DNA from: Chthonomonadaceae bacterium
GTDB lineage: Bacteria; Armatimonadota; Chthonomonadetes; Chthonomonadales; Chthonomonadaceae
Length of the DNA: 14,074 bases
NCBI GenBank assembly: GCA_014377395.1
Contig: JACMPS010000099.1
Location: 1 to 14,074 of the forward strand
Direction of reading: 5' to 3'
Shown here: positions 6,454-13,869 of the stretch, piece by piece
Layout of the letters: the number at the start of each line of letters is the position of its first letter
How positions within the stretch are numbered: position 1 is the stretch's first letter
Notes under the pieces: generated by a model
What the model saw: only the letters and a program-made list of their open reading frames with translations
What the model was told of the DNA's origin: nothing
Databases searched by the model: none
Program-made: the position numbers and the translations under genes

Positions 6454-8109
6454 ATGTTTGTTCATCCCCTTGCAGGTCAGCATCCGCCCTCCGAAATGCT
6501 GATTGACGTTTCTAAACTCAGGGCGCAATACACCGAAATTCGTCCTGACCCCACAGATCAAGAGCAACTCGTCCTCTTTGGTACGTCCGGGCATCGTGGC
6601 TCGGCGGCAAAGGGAACGTTTAATGAGGCGCACATTCTCGCGATTACCCAAGCCGTTGTCGAGTATCGGAAGACGCAGGGCATCACGGGCCCTCTGTATG
6701 TGGGCATGGACAGTCATGCCCTTTCCGCTCCGGCTCAAATCACGGTGCTAGAGGTGTTGGCGGCGCACGGGGTGATGGTTTGCTTCGATGCGGCTGAGGG
6801 ATTCACGCCAACCCCGACGATTTCTCATGCGATTCTCACCTACAATCAGGGGAGGACTTCGGGGCTTGCGGACGGGCTGATTCTGACGCCCTCTCACAAT
6901 CCACCCTCTGATGGCGGCATCAAGTATAATCCGCCGAGTGGGGGACCCGCCGACACAAGCATTACGGGAGAGATCGAGCGACGCGCCAACGACCTTTTGC
7001 GAAATGGCAATCGTGACGTGAAACGCATTACCTACAGTGCCGCTTTGCGAAGTGATACGACGCAACCTCACGATTTTTTGTCGGCTTATGTCGGTGATCT
7101 CGGAAATGTGATTGACATGGACACCATTCGAGATTCAGGGCTGACGATTGGGGTTGATCCGCTAGGTGGCTCCAGCATCGCGTACTGGAATCCGATTGCC
7201 GAAAAGTATGGGCTAAATCTCACCGTTGTCAACAAATCTGTAGACCCGACGTTTCGCTTTATGCCCCTTGACCGAGACGGGGTTATTCGAATGGACTGCT
7301 CTTCGCCCTATGCGATGACCGATCTGGTGCAATTGAAAGATCGCTTCGACATTGCGTTCGGCAATGATCCCGATGCAGACCGACACGGCATTGTGACGCC
7401 AAGTTCAGGACTGCTCAATCCAAATCACTTTCTGGCAGTCTCTATTTTTTATCTCTTTCAGAATCGTGAGAATTGGCACAAAGAAGGGGCGATTGGAAAA
7501 ACCCTGGTTAGTAGCAGCATGATTGATCGTGTAGGACGCCTCATCGGGAGAAACGTGCAGGAGGTTCCGGTCGGTTTTAAGTGGTTTGTGGACGGGCTTT
7601 TGGACGGTTCGCTCTGCTTTGGGGGAGAGGAAAGCGCAGGAGCCTCTTTTTTGCGGAAAAACGGAGGGGCATGGTCAACCGATAAAGACGGACTCATTAT
7701 GGGATTGCTGGCGGCGGAAATCACGGCACGAACAGGGAAAGACCCCGGTGTGCATTACAGGGAGTTGACGGAAAAACTCGGCAGTCCGATCTACGCCCGC
7801 ATTGATGCCCCCGCCAACTCACAACAAAAAGCCACCCTGAAAAAGTTGTCGCCTGATGCCGTGAAAGCGGAAACCCTCGCCGGAGAGCCGATCACGGCGA
7901 AACTGACAAAAGCCCCCGGTAATGGAGCCGACATCGGCGGCTTAAAGGTAACGACGGAAAACGGGTGGTTTGCGGCGCGTCCTTCGGGAACCGAGGACAT
8001 TTACAAAATCTACGCCGAGTCTTTTCACGATAGGGCGCACCTCGACTTAATTCTCGAAGAAGCAAAGGAAATGGTGGGGAAAGTGTTGAGGGTTAAGAAT
8101 GAGATTTAG
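6454..8109 (+). CDS. pgm: Phosphoglucomutase, alpha-D-glucose phosphate-specific
   Basis: 551 aa, colinear with E. coli Pgm (546 aa) from end to end. It interconverts glucose 1-phosphate and glucose 6-phosphate in the cytoplasm, linking glycolysis to glycogen, trehalose and nucleotide-sugar synthesis. Visible motifs: substrate loop FGTSGHRG (42-49); catalytic phosphoserine loop TPSHNPP with Ser147; GIKYNPPSGGPAD (155-167); Mg-binding DPDADR (305-310); sugar-specificity loop GGEESAG (390-396); phosphate-binding RPSGTED (509-515). All key residues are intact. AGAAGGA ends 10 nt before the ATG, and the N-terminus MFVHPLAGQ matches the family start. The gene is divergent from the 75-aa/TMEM14 unit and preceded by TTTACCGA repeats. 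It has no operon partner downstream, where it meets msrB convergently. Confidence 0.97.
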   Translation: MFVHPLAGQHPPSEMLIDVSKLRAQYTEIRPDPTDQEQLVLFGTSGHRGSAAKGTFNEAHILAITQAVVEYRKTQGITGPLYVGMDSHALSAPAQITVLEVLAAHGVMVCFDAAEGFTPTPTISHAILTYNQGRTSGLADGLILTPSHNPPSDGGIKYNPPSGGPADTSITGEIERRANDLLRNGNRDVKRITYSAALRSDTTQPHDFLSAYVGDLGNVIDMDTIRDSGLTIGVDPLGGSSIAYWNPIAEKYGLNLTVVNKSVDPTFRFMPLDRDGVIRMDCSSPYAMTDLVQLKDRFDIAFGNDPDADRHGIVTPSSGLLNPNHFLAVSIFYLFQNRENWHKEGAIGKTLVSSSMIDRVGRLIGRNVQEVPVGFKWFVDGLLDGSLCFGGEESAGASFLRKNGGAWSTDKDGLIMGLLAAEITARTGKDPGVHYRELTEKLGSPIYARIDAPANSQQKATLKKLSPDAVKAETLAGEPITAKLTKAPGNGADIGGLKVTTENGWFAARPSGTEDIYKIYAESFHDRAHLDLILEEAKEMVGKVLRVKNEI

Positions 8110-8253
8110 CCCTGAATTGAAGTTCGGGACCTGGAATCGGAAAATTTCGGCAGAGTAAATTCGCCGCTGGCGGCTACGCCGATAGTCCTGCGGACAAAAG
8201 CAGAGCCTCTTTCACTCCCCCCCTTGCATAAGGGGAGGAGTAGGAGCAAGTCG
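8110..8253. repeat. Convergent pgm/msrB spacer with hairpins
   Basis: This short spacer holds a GCCGC-TG-GCGGC dyad (8163-8174). It also holds a longer hairpin in which CTCCCCCCCTT (8215-8225) pairs with AAGGGGAGGAG (8230-8240) around GCAT with one mismatch. Neither is followed by a clean T-run. They may act as bidirectional transcript ends or be remnants of dispersed GC-rich repeats. Confidence 0.4.
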
Positions 8254-8871
8254 TTATCGCTCTGCGAGTGTGCTGAGGGCGGCTTCATCCACGAATTTCA
8301 GTGATTCGGAGTTGACGCAGAAGCGTAATCGCGTGGGAGCAGGTCCGTCGTCGAAGACGTGTCCGAGATGACAATCACACCGAGCGCAGAGAATTTCCTT
8401 GCGAACCATGCCGAAACTCACGTCATTATGGGTGAGAACGTTTCCCTCGGCGACGGGCTGAAAGAAAGAGGGCCAACCTGTTCCCGATTCGAATTTGCCT
8501 GATGAGGAAAACAGGGGCAATCCGCAACAGATACAAACATACGTTCCGTTTTTTTTGTTGTCCAGCAGGTTTCCACAGAAGGGGCGTTCCGTTCCCTGTT
8601 TGCGGGCAATCTGGAATTGTGCGGGCGTCAATTGTGCCTTCCACTCGGCATCGGTTTTGACGACACGCTTGAGTTCGGTTGAGACCAGCTGACCTTCTTT
8701 ATTGTAAACTTCGACCATTGATTTCTCCTTTGGATTTGTTGCACCCGCTCGATTTGTAGAGGCTGTTGCCTCGGTTTGTGGCTTTGTGGGTGCTCCTCCC
8801 GTGAACACGCGGAAGAAGAGTGCCACTACAATCCCCAATGCCAACAATGCCATAACGGTTTTTTGATTCAC
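8254..8871 (-). CDS. msrB: Peptide-methionine (R)-S-oxide reductase MsrB, membrane-anchored form
   Basis: Reduces methionine-R-sulfoxide in proteins. With the GTG start at 8871 it has 205 residues. An uncleaved anchor or signal (about residues 6-25, VMALLALGIVVALFFRVF) is followed by a Thr/Ala/Pro-rich linker and the SelR domain from about residue 65. Zinc ligands are the pairs C113/C116 (CICC) and C162/C165 (CARC). HLGHVFDDGP and the catalytic Cys185 in RFCVNS are intact. The usual recycling Cys of SGCGWPSF is Thr here, and C99 in RPFCG is the likely alternative resolving Cys. AGTAGG lies 9 nt before GTG; the TTG at 8880 is less likely. An in-frame ATG at 8718 (codon 52) has a perfect AAAGGAG six bases upstream and would give a 154-aa cytoplasmic enzyme. 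It lies 56 nt after msrA, so the two are probably cotranscribed. Confidence 0.93.
   Translation of the reverse strand: MNQKTVMALLALGIVVALFFRVFTGGAPTKPQTEATASTNRAGATNPKEKSMVEVYNKEGQLVSTELKRVVKTDAEWKAQLTPAQFQIARKQGTERPFCGNLLDNKKNGTYVCICCGLPLFSSSGKFESGTGWPSFFQPVAEGNVLTHNDVSFGMVRKEILCARCDCHLGHVFDDGPAPTRLRFCVNSESLKFVDEAALSTLAER
8719..8731 (-). promoter_or_regulatory. Strong internal ribosome-binding site in msrB
   Basis: Read on the minus strand, AAAGGAG (8731-8725) is followed by six bases and an in-frame ATG (8718-8716) within msrB, just before the catalytic domain. It is a better site than the one at the annotated GTG, and it would yield a soluble MsrB lacking the anchor and linker. Confidence 0.6.
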
Positions 8872-8927
8872 TTTAAGCAACCTACTTTTGTTCCGATTTT
8901 AATTTGATCGAACGTGTGATAAACGAA

Positions 8928-9401
8928 CTAAAGGTGACACGTCGCTAGTCCGCGCTTTTCCAGATATTGCTGATGATAATCTTCCGCATGATAAAAAGTC
9001 TCGGTGGGAACAATATCCGTCACGATGGGACGACGAAATTTTCCGCTTGCGTTCCACTCGACTTTCGATTTTTCGGCAGTGGCTTTTTGCTCCGGCGAAT
9101 GATAAAAAATCGCGGAGCGGTACTGATCACCGACATCGGGTCCCTGACGATTCAGCGTCGTGGGATCATGATTTTCCCAGAAAACGGTCAACAAACGCTC
9201 ATACGAAATTTCCGCCGGATCAAACTCGATTTGCACCACTTCCGCGTGTCCCGTGCCATGTGAACAAACATCGCGATACGTCGGGTTAAGCGTGTGTCCG
9301 CCCTCGTAGCCTACCGCCGTCGCCGTCACACCGGGCAACTGCCGGAACGTTGCCTCCACTCCCCAGAAACACCCGGCTCCAAACGTTGCTTTCTCTGTCA
9401 T
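8928..9401 (-). CDS. msrA: Peptide-methionine (S)-S-oxide reductase MsrA
   Basis: 157 aa. Reduces methionine-S-sulfoxide in proteins and free methionine, complementing the R-specific MsrB next to it. The catalytic motif GAGCFWGVE (residues 8-16) contains nucleophile Cys11. Conserved family segments follow: VGYEGG, HAEVVQIEFDP, FWENHDPTTLNRQGPDVGDQYRS and the FYHAEDYHQQYL motif. Cys155 in the C-terminal GLATCHL is the expected resolving cysteine. There is no signal peptide, so it is cytoplasmic, and the length is typical of short MsrA forms. GAGGAG nine bases before the ATG fixes the start. It is the first gene of an msrA-msrB unit on the minus strand. Confidence 0.97.
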   Translation of the reverse strand: MTEKATFGAGCFWGVEATFRQLPGVTATAVGYEGGHTLNPTYRDVCSHGTGHAEVVQIEFDPAEISYERLLTVFWENHDPTTLNRQGPDVGDQYRSAIFYHSPEQKATAEKSKVEWNASGKFRRPIVTDIVPTETFYHAEDYHQQYLEKRGLATCHL

Positions 9402-9596
9402 TTTCTCGTTCTCCTCAATCTTTTCTTACATCATAGAAGGGGGTGAAGGTTCCCTGTCTTGCGGCTCTGTGCCGATTTCGACTCAGGGTGCAACCGTAGC
9501 GACTTCCACATACAAGAAACTATTGAGCCGTACAAATCGTTCTATTTGATAGGAATTCAATCTTAGATTTTGTGTCAAATTACTATTCAGCTACGG

Positions 9597-9602
9597 TAAA
9601 AT
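9597..9602 (+). promoter_or_regulatory. Candidate -10 box for leaderless DUF6785 mRNA
   Basis: TAAAAT ends only six bases before the ATG at 9609. That is the spacing at which transcription would start at or next to the start codon, and no Shine-Dalgarno sequence is visible there. The upstream -35 is poor, so the call is tentative. Confidence 0.35.
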
Positions 9603-9608
9603 CTTGCT

Positions 9609-11603
9609 ATGTCTCTCAATGTTCGCCAACCCCCCGCTTCACAGGAAGAAGAGGTCACTTCCCCTAAACTCGCCCTTACTCCGGTTCGCCCGGTCACGCT
9701 CCGTGCGCTTTTGATCGGGTTGGTTTGTGTGCCGATCAATACGTTGTGGGTCATTTCGATGGAGCGCGTGGATGGGCGGGTATTTTCTTCGACTTGTTCG
9801 CTGTTTTTTACTGCCGTTTTCTTTTTGCTGGCATTGGTGACGCTGAATCGTCTTGTCCTCGCTCGGCTCGCGCCCCGAAAGGTAATGCGTCAGGGTGAAC
9901 TGCTCACGATTTTCAGCATGATTTCGATTTCAACCGCCATGTGTGCGGTTGATTTCATGTCCCCGCTAATCACGCTGATGGGACACGCGACATGGTTTTC
10001 GACTCCCTCCAACGAATGGGAAAAGTTTTTTTCCTCGCTTCCCTCATGGTTGACCGTTTCCGACAGAGAGGTTTTACGCGGTTATTATGTCGGCAACTCA
10101 AGCCTTTACACTCCGCAACACTTACGCGCATGGCTGATCCCTTCCTTTTTCTGGGGGCTGTTTATCTTCGCGCTTCTGTGGACAATGGCTTGCCTCAACA
10201 CGCTTGTTCGCGCACAGTGGACGGAAAAAGAGCGGCTTTCTTATCCCCTGGTGCAACTTCCGCTTGCGATGACAACCGAAGAAGGTTCTCTCTTCAAGAG
10301 TAAAATCTTCTGGTTCGGATTTGCGGTAGCGGCGAGTCTTGAAATTATCAACGGGTTGCATTCCCTTTTTCCCAGCATACCTGCTCTTACTTTTAATGGG
10401 CTAGATGCAAACCTTTTCTTCACCCAAAAGCCCTGGAGCGCAATCGGATGGACACCCCTTGCGATTTTCCCCTTTATCGTCGGGATCGGATATTTGTTGC
10501 CTGCCGATTTGCTGTTTAGTTGCTGGTTTTTCTTCTTCTACTGGAAACTCGAACGAGTGATGAGCAGTGCGTTCGGCTATCTGGAAACAAACCCGCGTTC
10601 ACCTTATATCGACGAGCAGATGTTCGGGGGCTACGTTGCGGTTGCCGTTTTTGCCGTGTGGTCTATGCGGAGCCAACTGCGCGACATCTGGCGCAAAGCC
10701 TTCGGGAAACGGAACGCCTCTACGCTGGACGACTCGCAGGAGCCAATGACCTACCGCAAAGCCTTTCTGGGTGCGGCAGGGGGATTTGTGTTTCTGGTAG
10801 GTTTTTCAATGGCGGCAAAGATGCCTGCCTGGGTTGCAGTTCTCTTCTTTTTGCTTTATTTTGTGATCGCTCTTTCCGTCACCCGTATGCGGGCGGAACT
10901 GGGACCTCCCGCGCACGATTTACACTTCATCGGTCCGAATCAATCGCTCTTTTCAATCTTCGGATCACAAAATCTAAGCCAGAACGCGATGGGCGTGATG
11001 ACGCTCTATTACTGGTTTAATCGGGCGTACCGGGGACACGCGATGCCGCACCAGTTGGAGGCATTCAAGATGGGAAAGGAGAGCGGCACCAATCTGCGCG
11101 GTACTCTTTTCGCGGTAACGTTGGCCTCGGTGGTGGCGATTGCCGCAACATTCTGGGTGACGCTTCATCTTTCGTATCAATTAGGGGCGGCAGGAAAGGT
11201 TCACGGGTGGGCTTCACTTGGATACGGAAACGAAGCGTTCGACAAACTCTCCTCGTGGATTTCGACGCCGACGAAGCCGGACGTTCCCGCGATGCAAAGC
11301 ATGACGCTCGGCTTTGCAATCACCGCAGTCCTCACTCTTTTGCGAATGCGCGTTCTTGGCTTCCCCTTTCACCCTCTCGGATTTTGTCTATCGGGAGGCT
11401 GGTCAATGTGGTGGATGTGGCTTTCCCTGATGATCGCCTGGATTTTTAAGGTTTCAATTTTGCGTTTCGGCGGTCTTAAACTCTACAAAGCCGCGTTGCC
11501 GTTTTTCTTCGGGATTATTCTTGGAGACTTCCTTATCGGGGGCGTTTGGACTCTGCTTGGCTTGTTCTACGGAATCCCGATTTACAGCGTGTGGAGTGGG
11601 TAG
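9609..11603 (+). CDS. DUF6785/DUF6784 polytopic membrane protein (OPT-like)
   Basis: 664 aa with about 13 hydrophobic segments, near residues 30-50, 62-84, 98-120, 176-198, 232-250, 281-312, 338-356, 384-402, 405-424, 500-522, 566-582, 594-616 and 628-652. A ~28-residue hydrophilic N-terminus precedes them. Conserved motifs of the family are recognisable: ERLSYPLVQLP (209-219), TRMRAELGPPAHDL (425-438) and HPLGFCLSGGWSMWW (588-602). The architecture resembles oligopeptide-type transporters, and a transport role is the usual inference, but no substrate is known. No ribosome-binding site is visible, and a -10-like TAAAAT six bases before the ATG suggests a leaderless message. It is followed on the same strand, 125 nt later, by a PhyH-type dioxygenase. 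Confidence 0.82.
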   Translation: MSLNVRQPPASQEEEVTSPKLALTPVRPVTLRALLIGLVCVPINTLWVISMERVDGRVFSSTCSLFFTAVFFLLALVTLNRLVLARLAPRKVMRQGELLTIFSMISISTAMCAVDFMSPLITLMGHATWFSTPSNEWEKFFSSLPSWLTVSDREVLRGYYVGNSSLYTPQHLRAWLIPSFFWGLFIFALLWTMACLNTLVRAQWTEKERLSYPLVQLPLAMTTEEGSLFKSKIFWFGFAVAASLEIINGLHSLFPSIPALTFNGLDANLFFTQKPWSAIGWTPLAIFPFIVGIGYLLPADLLFSCWFFFFYWKLERVMSSAFGYLETNPRSPYIDEQMFGGYVAVAVFAVWSMRSQLRDIWRKAFGKRNASTLDDSQEPMTYRKAFLGAAGGFVFLVGFSMAAKMPAWVAVLFFLLYFVIALSVTRMRAELGPPAHDLHFIGPNQSLFSIFGSQNLSQNAMGVMTLYYWFNRAYRGHAMPHQLEAFKMGKESGTNLRGTLFAVTLASVVAIAATFWVTLHLSYQLGAAGKVHGWASLGYGNEAFDKLSSWISTPTKPDVPAMQSMTLGFAITAVLTLLRMRVLGFPFHPLGFCLSGGWSMWWMWLSLMIAWIFKVSILRFGGLKLYKAALPFFFGIILGDFLIGGVWTLLGLFYGIPIYSVWSG

Positions 11604-11644
11604 AGAGAGTGTTCAGTATTAAGTGTTGAGTAGGAGGATTTGCT

Positions 11645-11699
11645 TTACCCGGAGGCGAAAAGTGAAGATAGAATCGGGTAAGGAAAATCTTACCCGGAG
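11645..11699 (+). repeat. TTACCCGGAG direct repeats with an 8-bp hairpin
   Basis: TTACCCGGAG occurs at 11645-11654 and 11690-11699. The second copy forms the right arm of a perfect hairpin, CGGGTAAG (11675-11682) with CTTACCCG (11689-11696), around GAAAAT. Three related half-sites therefore lie within 55 bp in the 125-nt gap before the dioxygenase gene. This may be a regulator-binding site or an mRNA structure; no T-run follows. Confidence 0.35.
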
Positions 11700-11728
11700 T
11701 CACTGAAAGCACAGGAACACAGAACACG

Positions 11729-12547
11729 ATGCAAGCAAATTACGATGCCGCCACGATCATGGGAGGGCTTTACGGAGACGGTCTTATTGGTCTGAAAGGT
11801 GCTTTTCATCCCGAATGGGCGGATCAATTAGGACAGGATGTCGAGGCTCTTTTGGAGGAAGCCCTGCAACGTCCCGGAGGTGCGGTAGGACGCGGCCCGA
11901 AACGCTACTACGTCGAGACTCACCCGGAGCATATTCGTGGGTTTGTCGGAATGGTGACGCACCCCTGGGTTGTCGCGGTGTGTGAAACGGTGCTGGGTCC
12001 TGATTACAAAATCGTGGAAATCGGCTTTGATGTTCCTCAGCCCGGAGCGGTCAATCAGCCCTGGCATCGTGATTTCCCCTCACCGGAAGAAACTCTGATC
12101 GGACGTCGTCTTAATTCGCTGGCGTTTAATCTCACCACTGTAGACGTTGAAGAGGATATGGGCCCTTTTGAGATCGCGCCGGGAACTCAGTGGGACACTC
12201 CCGAAGGTTTCGAGCATGAAATGTTCCCGCCGAAGTCTCTCTACAATCGGTACGAATCGCGTGCTCAACGCAAGTTGCCTAAGCGTGGCGACATCTCCGC
12301 TCGCTCGGCATTGACGATTCATCGGGGAACCGCCAATGGATCGAACAAGTCTCGCCCCGCCTTAGTTTTCGGGGTGGATGCGCCCGGAGGCATCAACGCG
12401 GAGCGGCACGATCTCCAATTTTCTCAGACTTGCTATGACGCACTGCCGACGGAACTGAAAAAGCACCTCACTTGCCGCGTCGTCGAAGCCCTTCAGCCTA
12501 TTCAACAAGGTCACACCATTGAGGGTCTTATTATGGGAGAGGCATAA
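11729..12547 (+). CDS. Phytanoyl-CoA dioxygenase (PhyH) family Fe(II)/2-oxoglutarate oxygenase
   Basis: 272 aa, with the PhyH double-stranded beta-helix core. The facial triad is visible: His113 and Asp115 in PWHRDFP and the distal His198 in LTIHRGTANGS. Arg209 (NKSRPALVFGV) sits where PhyH enzymes bind 2-oxoglutarate. An EIAPGTQ segment (148-154) between them is typical of the family. Enzymes of this family hydroxylate small organic substrates with O2 and 2-oxoglutarate; bacterial substrates are very diverse, so none is assigned. There is no signal peptide, so it is cytoplasmic. The start is supported only by a weak AGGA about 12 nt upstream. It is flanked by a DUF6785 membrane protein and an amidohydrolase, all on the same strand, suggesting use of a common compound. 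Confidence 0.88.
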   Translation: MQANYDAATIMGGLYGDGLIGLKGAFHPEWADQLGQDVEALLEEALQRPGGAVGRGPKRYYVETHPEHIRGFVGMVTHPWVVAVCETVLGPDYKIVEIGFDVPQPGAVNQPWHRDFPSPEETLIGRRLNSLAFNLTTVDVEEDMGPFEIAPGTQWDTPEGFEHEMFPPKSLYNRYESRAQRKLPKRGDISARSALTIHRGTANGSNKSRPALVFGVDAPGGINAERHDLQFSQTCYDALPTELKKHLTCRVVEALQPIQQGHTIEGLIMGEA

Positions 12548-12654
12548 TCTCGCCTCTTTCTTTCCTAATCACCTGATTCATACCATGCAAATCTAATGAG
12601 CGTCTTTATCATCAACCCCGAATTGAGATCCAAGTCTCAGTAGCACAAATGCTG

Positions 12655-12671
12655 TATGTGCTTCGCACATA
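12655..12671. repeat. Small perfect hairpin downstream of the PhyH gene
   Basis: TATGTGC (12655-12661) pairs with GCACATA (12665-12671) around TTC. It is a compact stable stem without a T-tract. It might mark the 3' end of the dioxygenase mRNA or simply separate it from the next promoter. Confidence 0.35.
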
Positions 12672-12702
12672 GGAAAATAACAAAAAAGGTTTGCTCAAGC
12701 CT

Positions 12703-12731
12703 TTGCCAAAGCATAGAAAAGTGTCTATAAT
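12703..12731 (+). promoter_or_regulatory. Near-consensus sigma70 promoter for the amidohydrolase
   Basis: TTGCCA (5/6) at 12703-12708, a 17-nt spacer and a perfect TATAAT at 12726-12731. The predicted transcript start near 12738 gives a leader of about 34 nt to the ATG at 12772. This is the best promoter match in the window. Confidence 0.8.
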
Positions 12732-12771
12732 TTTACACTCAACTATGACACTCAACACTCTGGAGACTCCC

Positions 12772-13611
12772 ATGATTCCTGTCATTGACACGCACCAGCA
12801 TTTGTGGAAGATGTCGCAGTTCTCGCGCCCCTGGATCGGAGGTGTTCTCGCGCGGGACTTTACGCTGGAAGATTACCGGGTGGAAACAGACGGACTGAAT
12901 TTCGAGGCGACAATTTATGTGGAGACGGGAGTAGTGCCGGAAGAGCGTAACGACGAAGCCCGCTGGATTCTGGAATTGCAACGGCAGGAGAAAAGTATTG
13001 CGGGTACGGTCATCGGGGGTGATCCGTCAAGTCCCCATTTTGCGGACACGATTCGCGCCTTCACCTCTTATCCGGGATTGAAGGGGGTTCGTCCCGCAAT
13101 CAATCGGTCTCCCGGTCAGTTTCCGCTCCTGAACGAGCCATTCCTTGAGGCGATGCGTTTGCTTGGAAATCATGATCTTTGTTGCGATCTCTTAGTCAGT
13201 AGAGACGATCTGTTGGAAGTCGCGGTGCTCGCGCAAAGGCACCCTGAGACACGATTCGTTCTTGATCACTGTGGCGACCCAGGTTCTACCTCGGAAACTC
13301 GTGACGTGTGGGGAAGAAATCTGGCAATGCTGGCACACTGCCCGAATGTTTTCTGCAAAATTTCAGGGATTGTCGGGGCTGTCCCCTCCGGTGCTTCTCC
13401 CCAGGAATCGCTTGCCCCCATTATCCTTCATTGTGCGGAAACATTTGGAGCGGAACGTCTCTTGTTCGGTTCCGATTGGCCTGTGCTGACCCCCCATGCC
13501 AGTATTGCGGAGTGGAAATCATTACTCAATGCCCTGATTTCCGGTTGGAGCGACGAGGACAAACACCGCCTTTATCACGATAACGCAGTCCGGGTTTATC
13601 GGCTAGCCTGA
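12772..13611 (+). CDS. Amidohydrolase_2 family metal-dependent hydrolase (sugar lactonase-like, COG3618)
   Basis: 279 aa TIM-barrel hydrolase. HxH metal-binding motif in VIDTHQHLW at residues 4-12, a GVRPAI segment, FVLDHCGDP (the barrel His region) and the C-terminal metal/catalytic Asp in LLFGSDWPV. This layout fits COG3618, which includes L-fuconolactonase and L-rhamnono-1,4-lactonase; the exact substrate cannot be read. No signal peptide. The frame opens at 12691, but the promoter at 12703-12731 lies inside that extension and TGGAG sits six bases before the ATG at 12772, so I use the latter; the ATG at 12745 has no ribosome-binding site. Its own promoter makes it at least partly independent of the upstream dioxygenase. 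A MITE-like hairpin begins 10 nt after the stop. Confidence 0.88.
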   Translation: MIPVIDTHQHLWKMSQFSRPWIGGVLARDFTLEDYRVETDGLNFEATIYVETGVVPEERNDEARWILELQRQEKSIAGTVIGGDPSSPHFADTIRAFTSYPGLKGVRPAINRSPGQFPLLNEPFLEAMRLLGNHDLCCDLLVSRDDLLEVAVLAQRHPETRFVLDHCGDPGSTSETRDVWGRNLAMLAHCPNVFCKISGIVGAVPSGASPQESLAPIILHCAETFGAERLLFGSDWPVLTPHASIAEWKSLLNALISGWSDEDKHRLYHDNAVRVYRLA

Positions 13612-13621
13612 GACTTTTGTA

Positions 13622-13860
13622 TCACCACCCACTTCGTTAGAGATAGGGAGGCACAGAGGAATACGGGAAAAAATATCTCACGCAAAGACACAAAGGCGCA
13701 AATAGGATGGGAGGAACGAGCATCAATCTGTCTCGTTCTTTTCCCTATTTTTTGCATTTTAATCTGTGTCATTCTGTGTTAATCTGTGGATAGACTCTCT
13801 TCCGTACCGCTCTGTCTTTTCTTCGCTGTGCCTCCCTATTTCCAAGGAAGTGGGTGGTGA
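13622..13860. mobile_element. MITE-like element with 35-bp terminal inverted repeats
   Basis: The left end (13622-13656) and right end (13826-13860) are inverted copies matching at 32 of 35 positions, beginning TCACCACCCACTTC on the outside and ending AGGGAGGCACAG on the inside. The interior continues the fold. A central pair, GAACGAG/CTCGTTC (13714-13720 with 13732-13738), closes an 11-nt loop, and AAATAGG-like arms flank it. The interior also has short tandem repeats: three 8-nt CAAAxxxx units (13683-13706) and three 10-nt units of the AATCTGTGTC type (13761-13790). Motifs like these occur in widespread bacterial intergenic repeats. There is no transposase or coding frame, and no clear target-site duplication. 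It fits between two convergent genes with about 10 nt on either side. Confidence 0.75.
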
Positions 13861-13869
13861 ATACTGCTC

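Noticed and set aside
9573..9578. Perfect TTGACA on the minus strand upstream of msrA
   Set aside because: No acceptable -10 hexamer occurs at 16-19 nt spacing, so it is not called as a promoter.
10520..11020. 166-aa open frame inside the DUF6785 gene
   Set aside because: Offset frame of a well-supported membrane protein; the Cys/Arg-rich translation shows no recognisable domain.
11632..11642. AGGAGG followed by TTG, a possible leader peptide before the PhyH gene
   Set aside because: The spacing is only two bases and the frame is 13 codons with no supporting feature.
12691..12771. N-terminal extension of the amidohydrolase frame
   Set aside because: It contains the promoter, has no ribosome-binding site, and precedes the conserved start of the family.
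13761..13790. Short tandem repeats that might suggest a CRISPR remnant
   Set aside because: The units are 10 nt and contiguous with no spacers, and they lie inside the inverted-repeat element.
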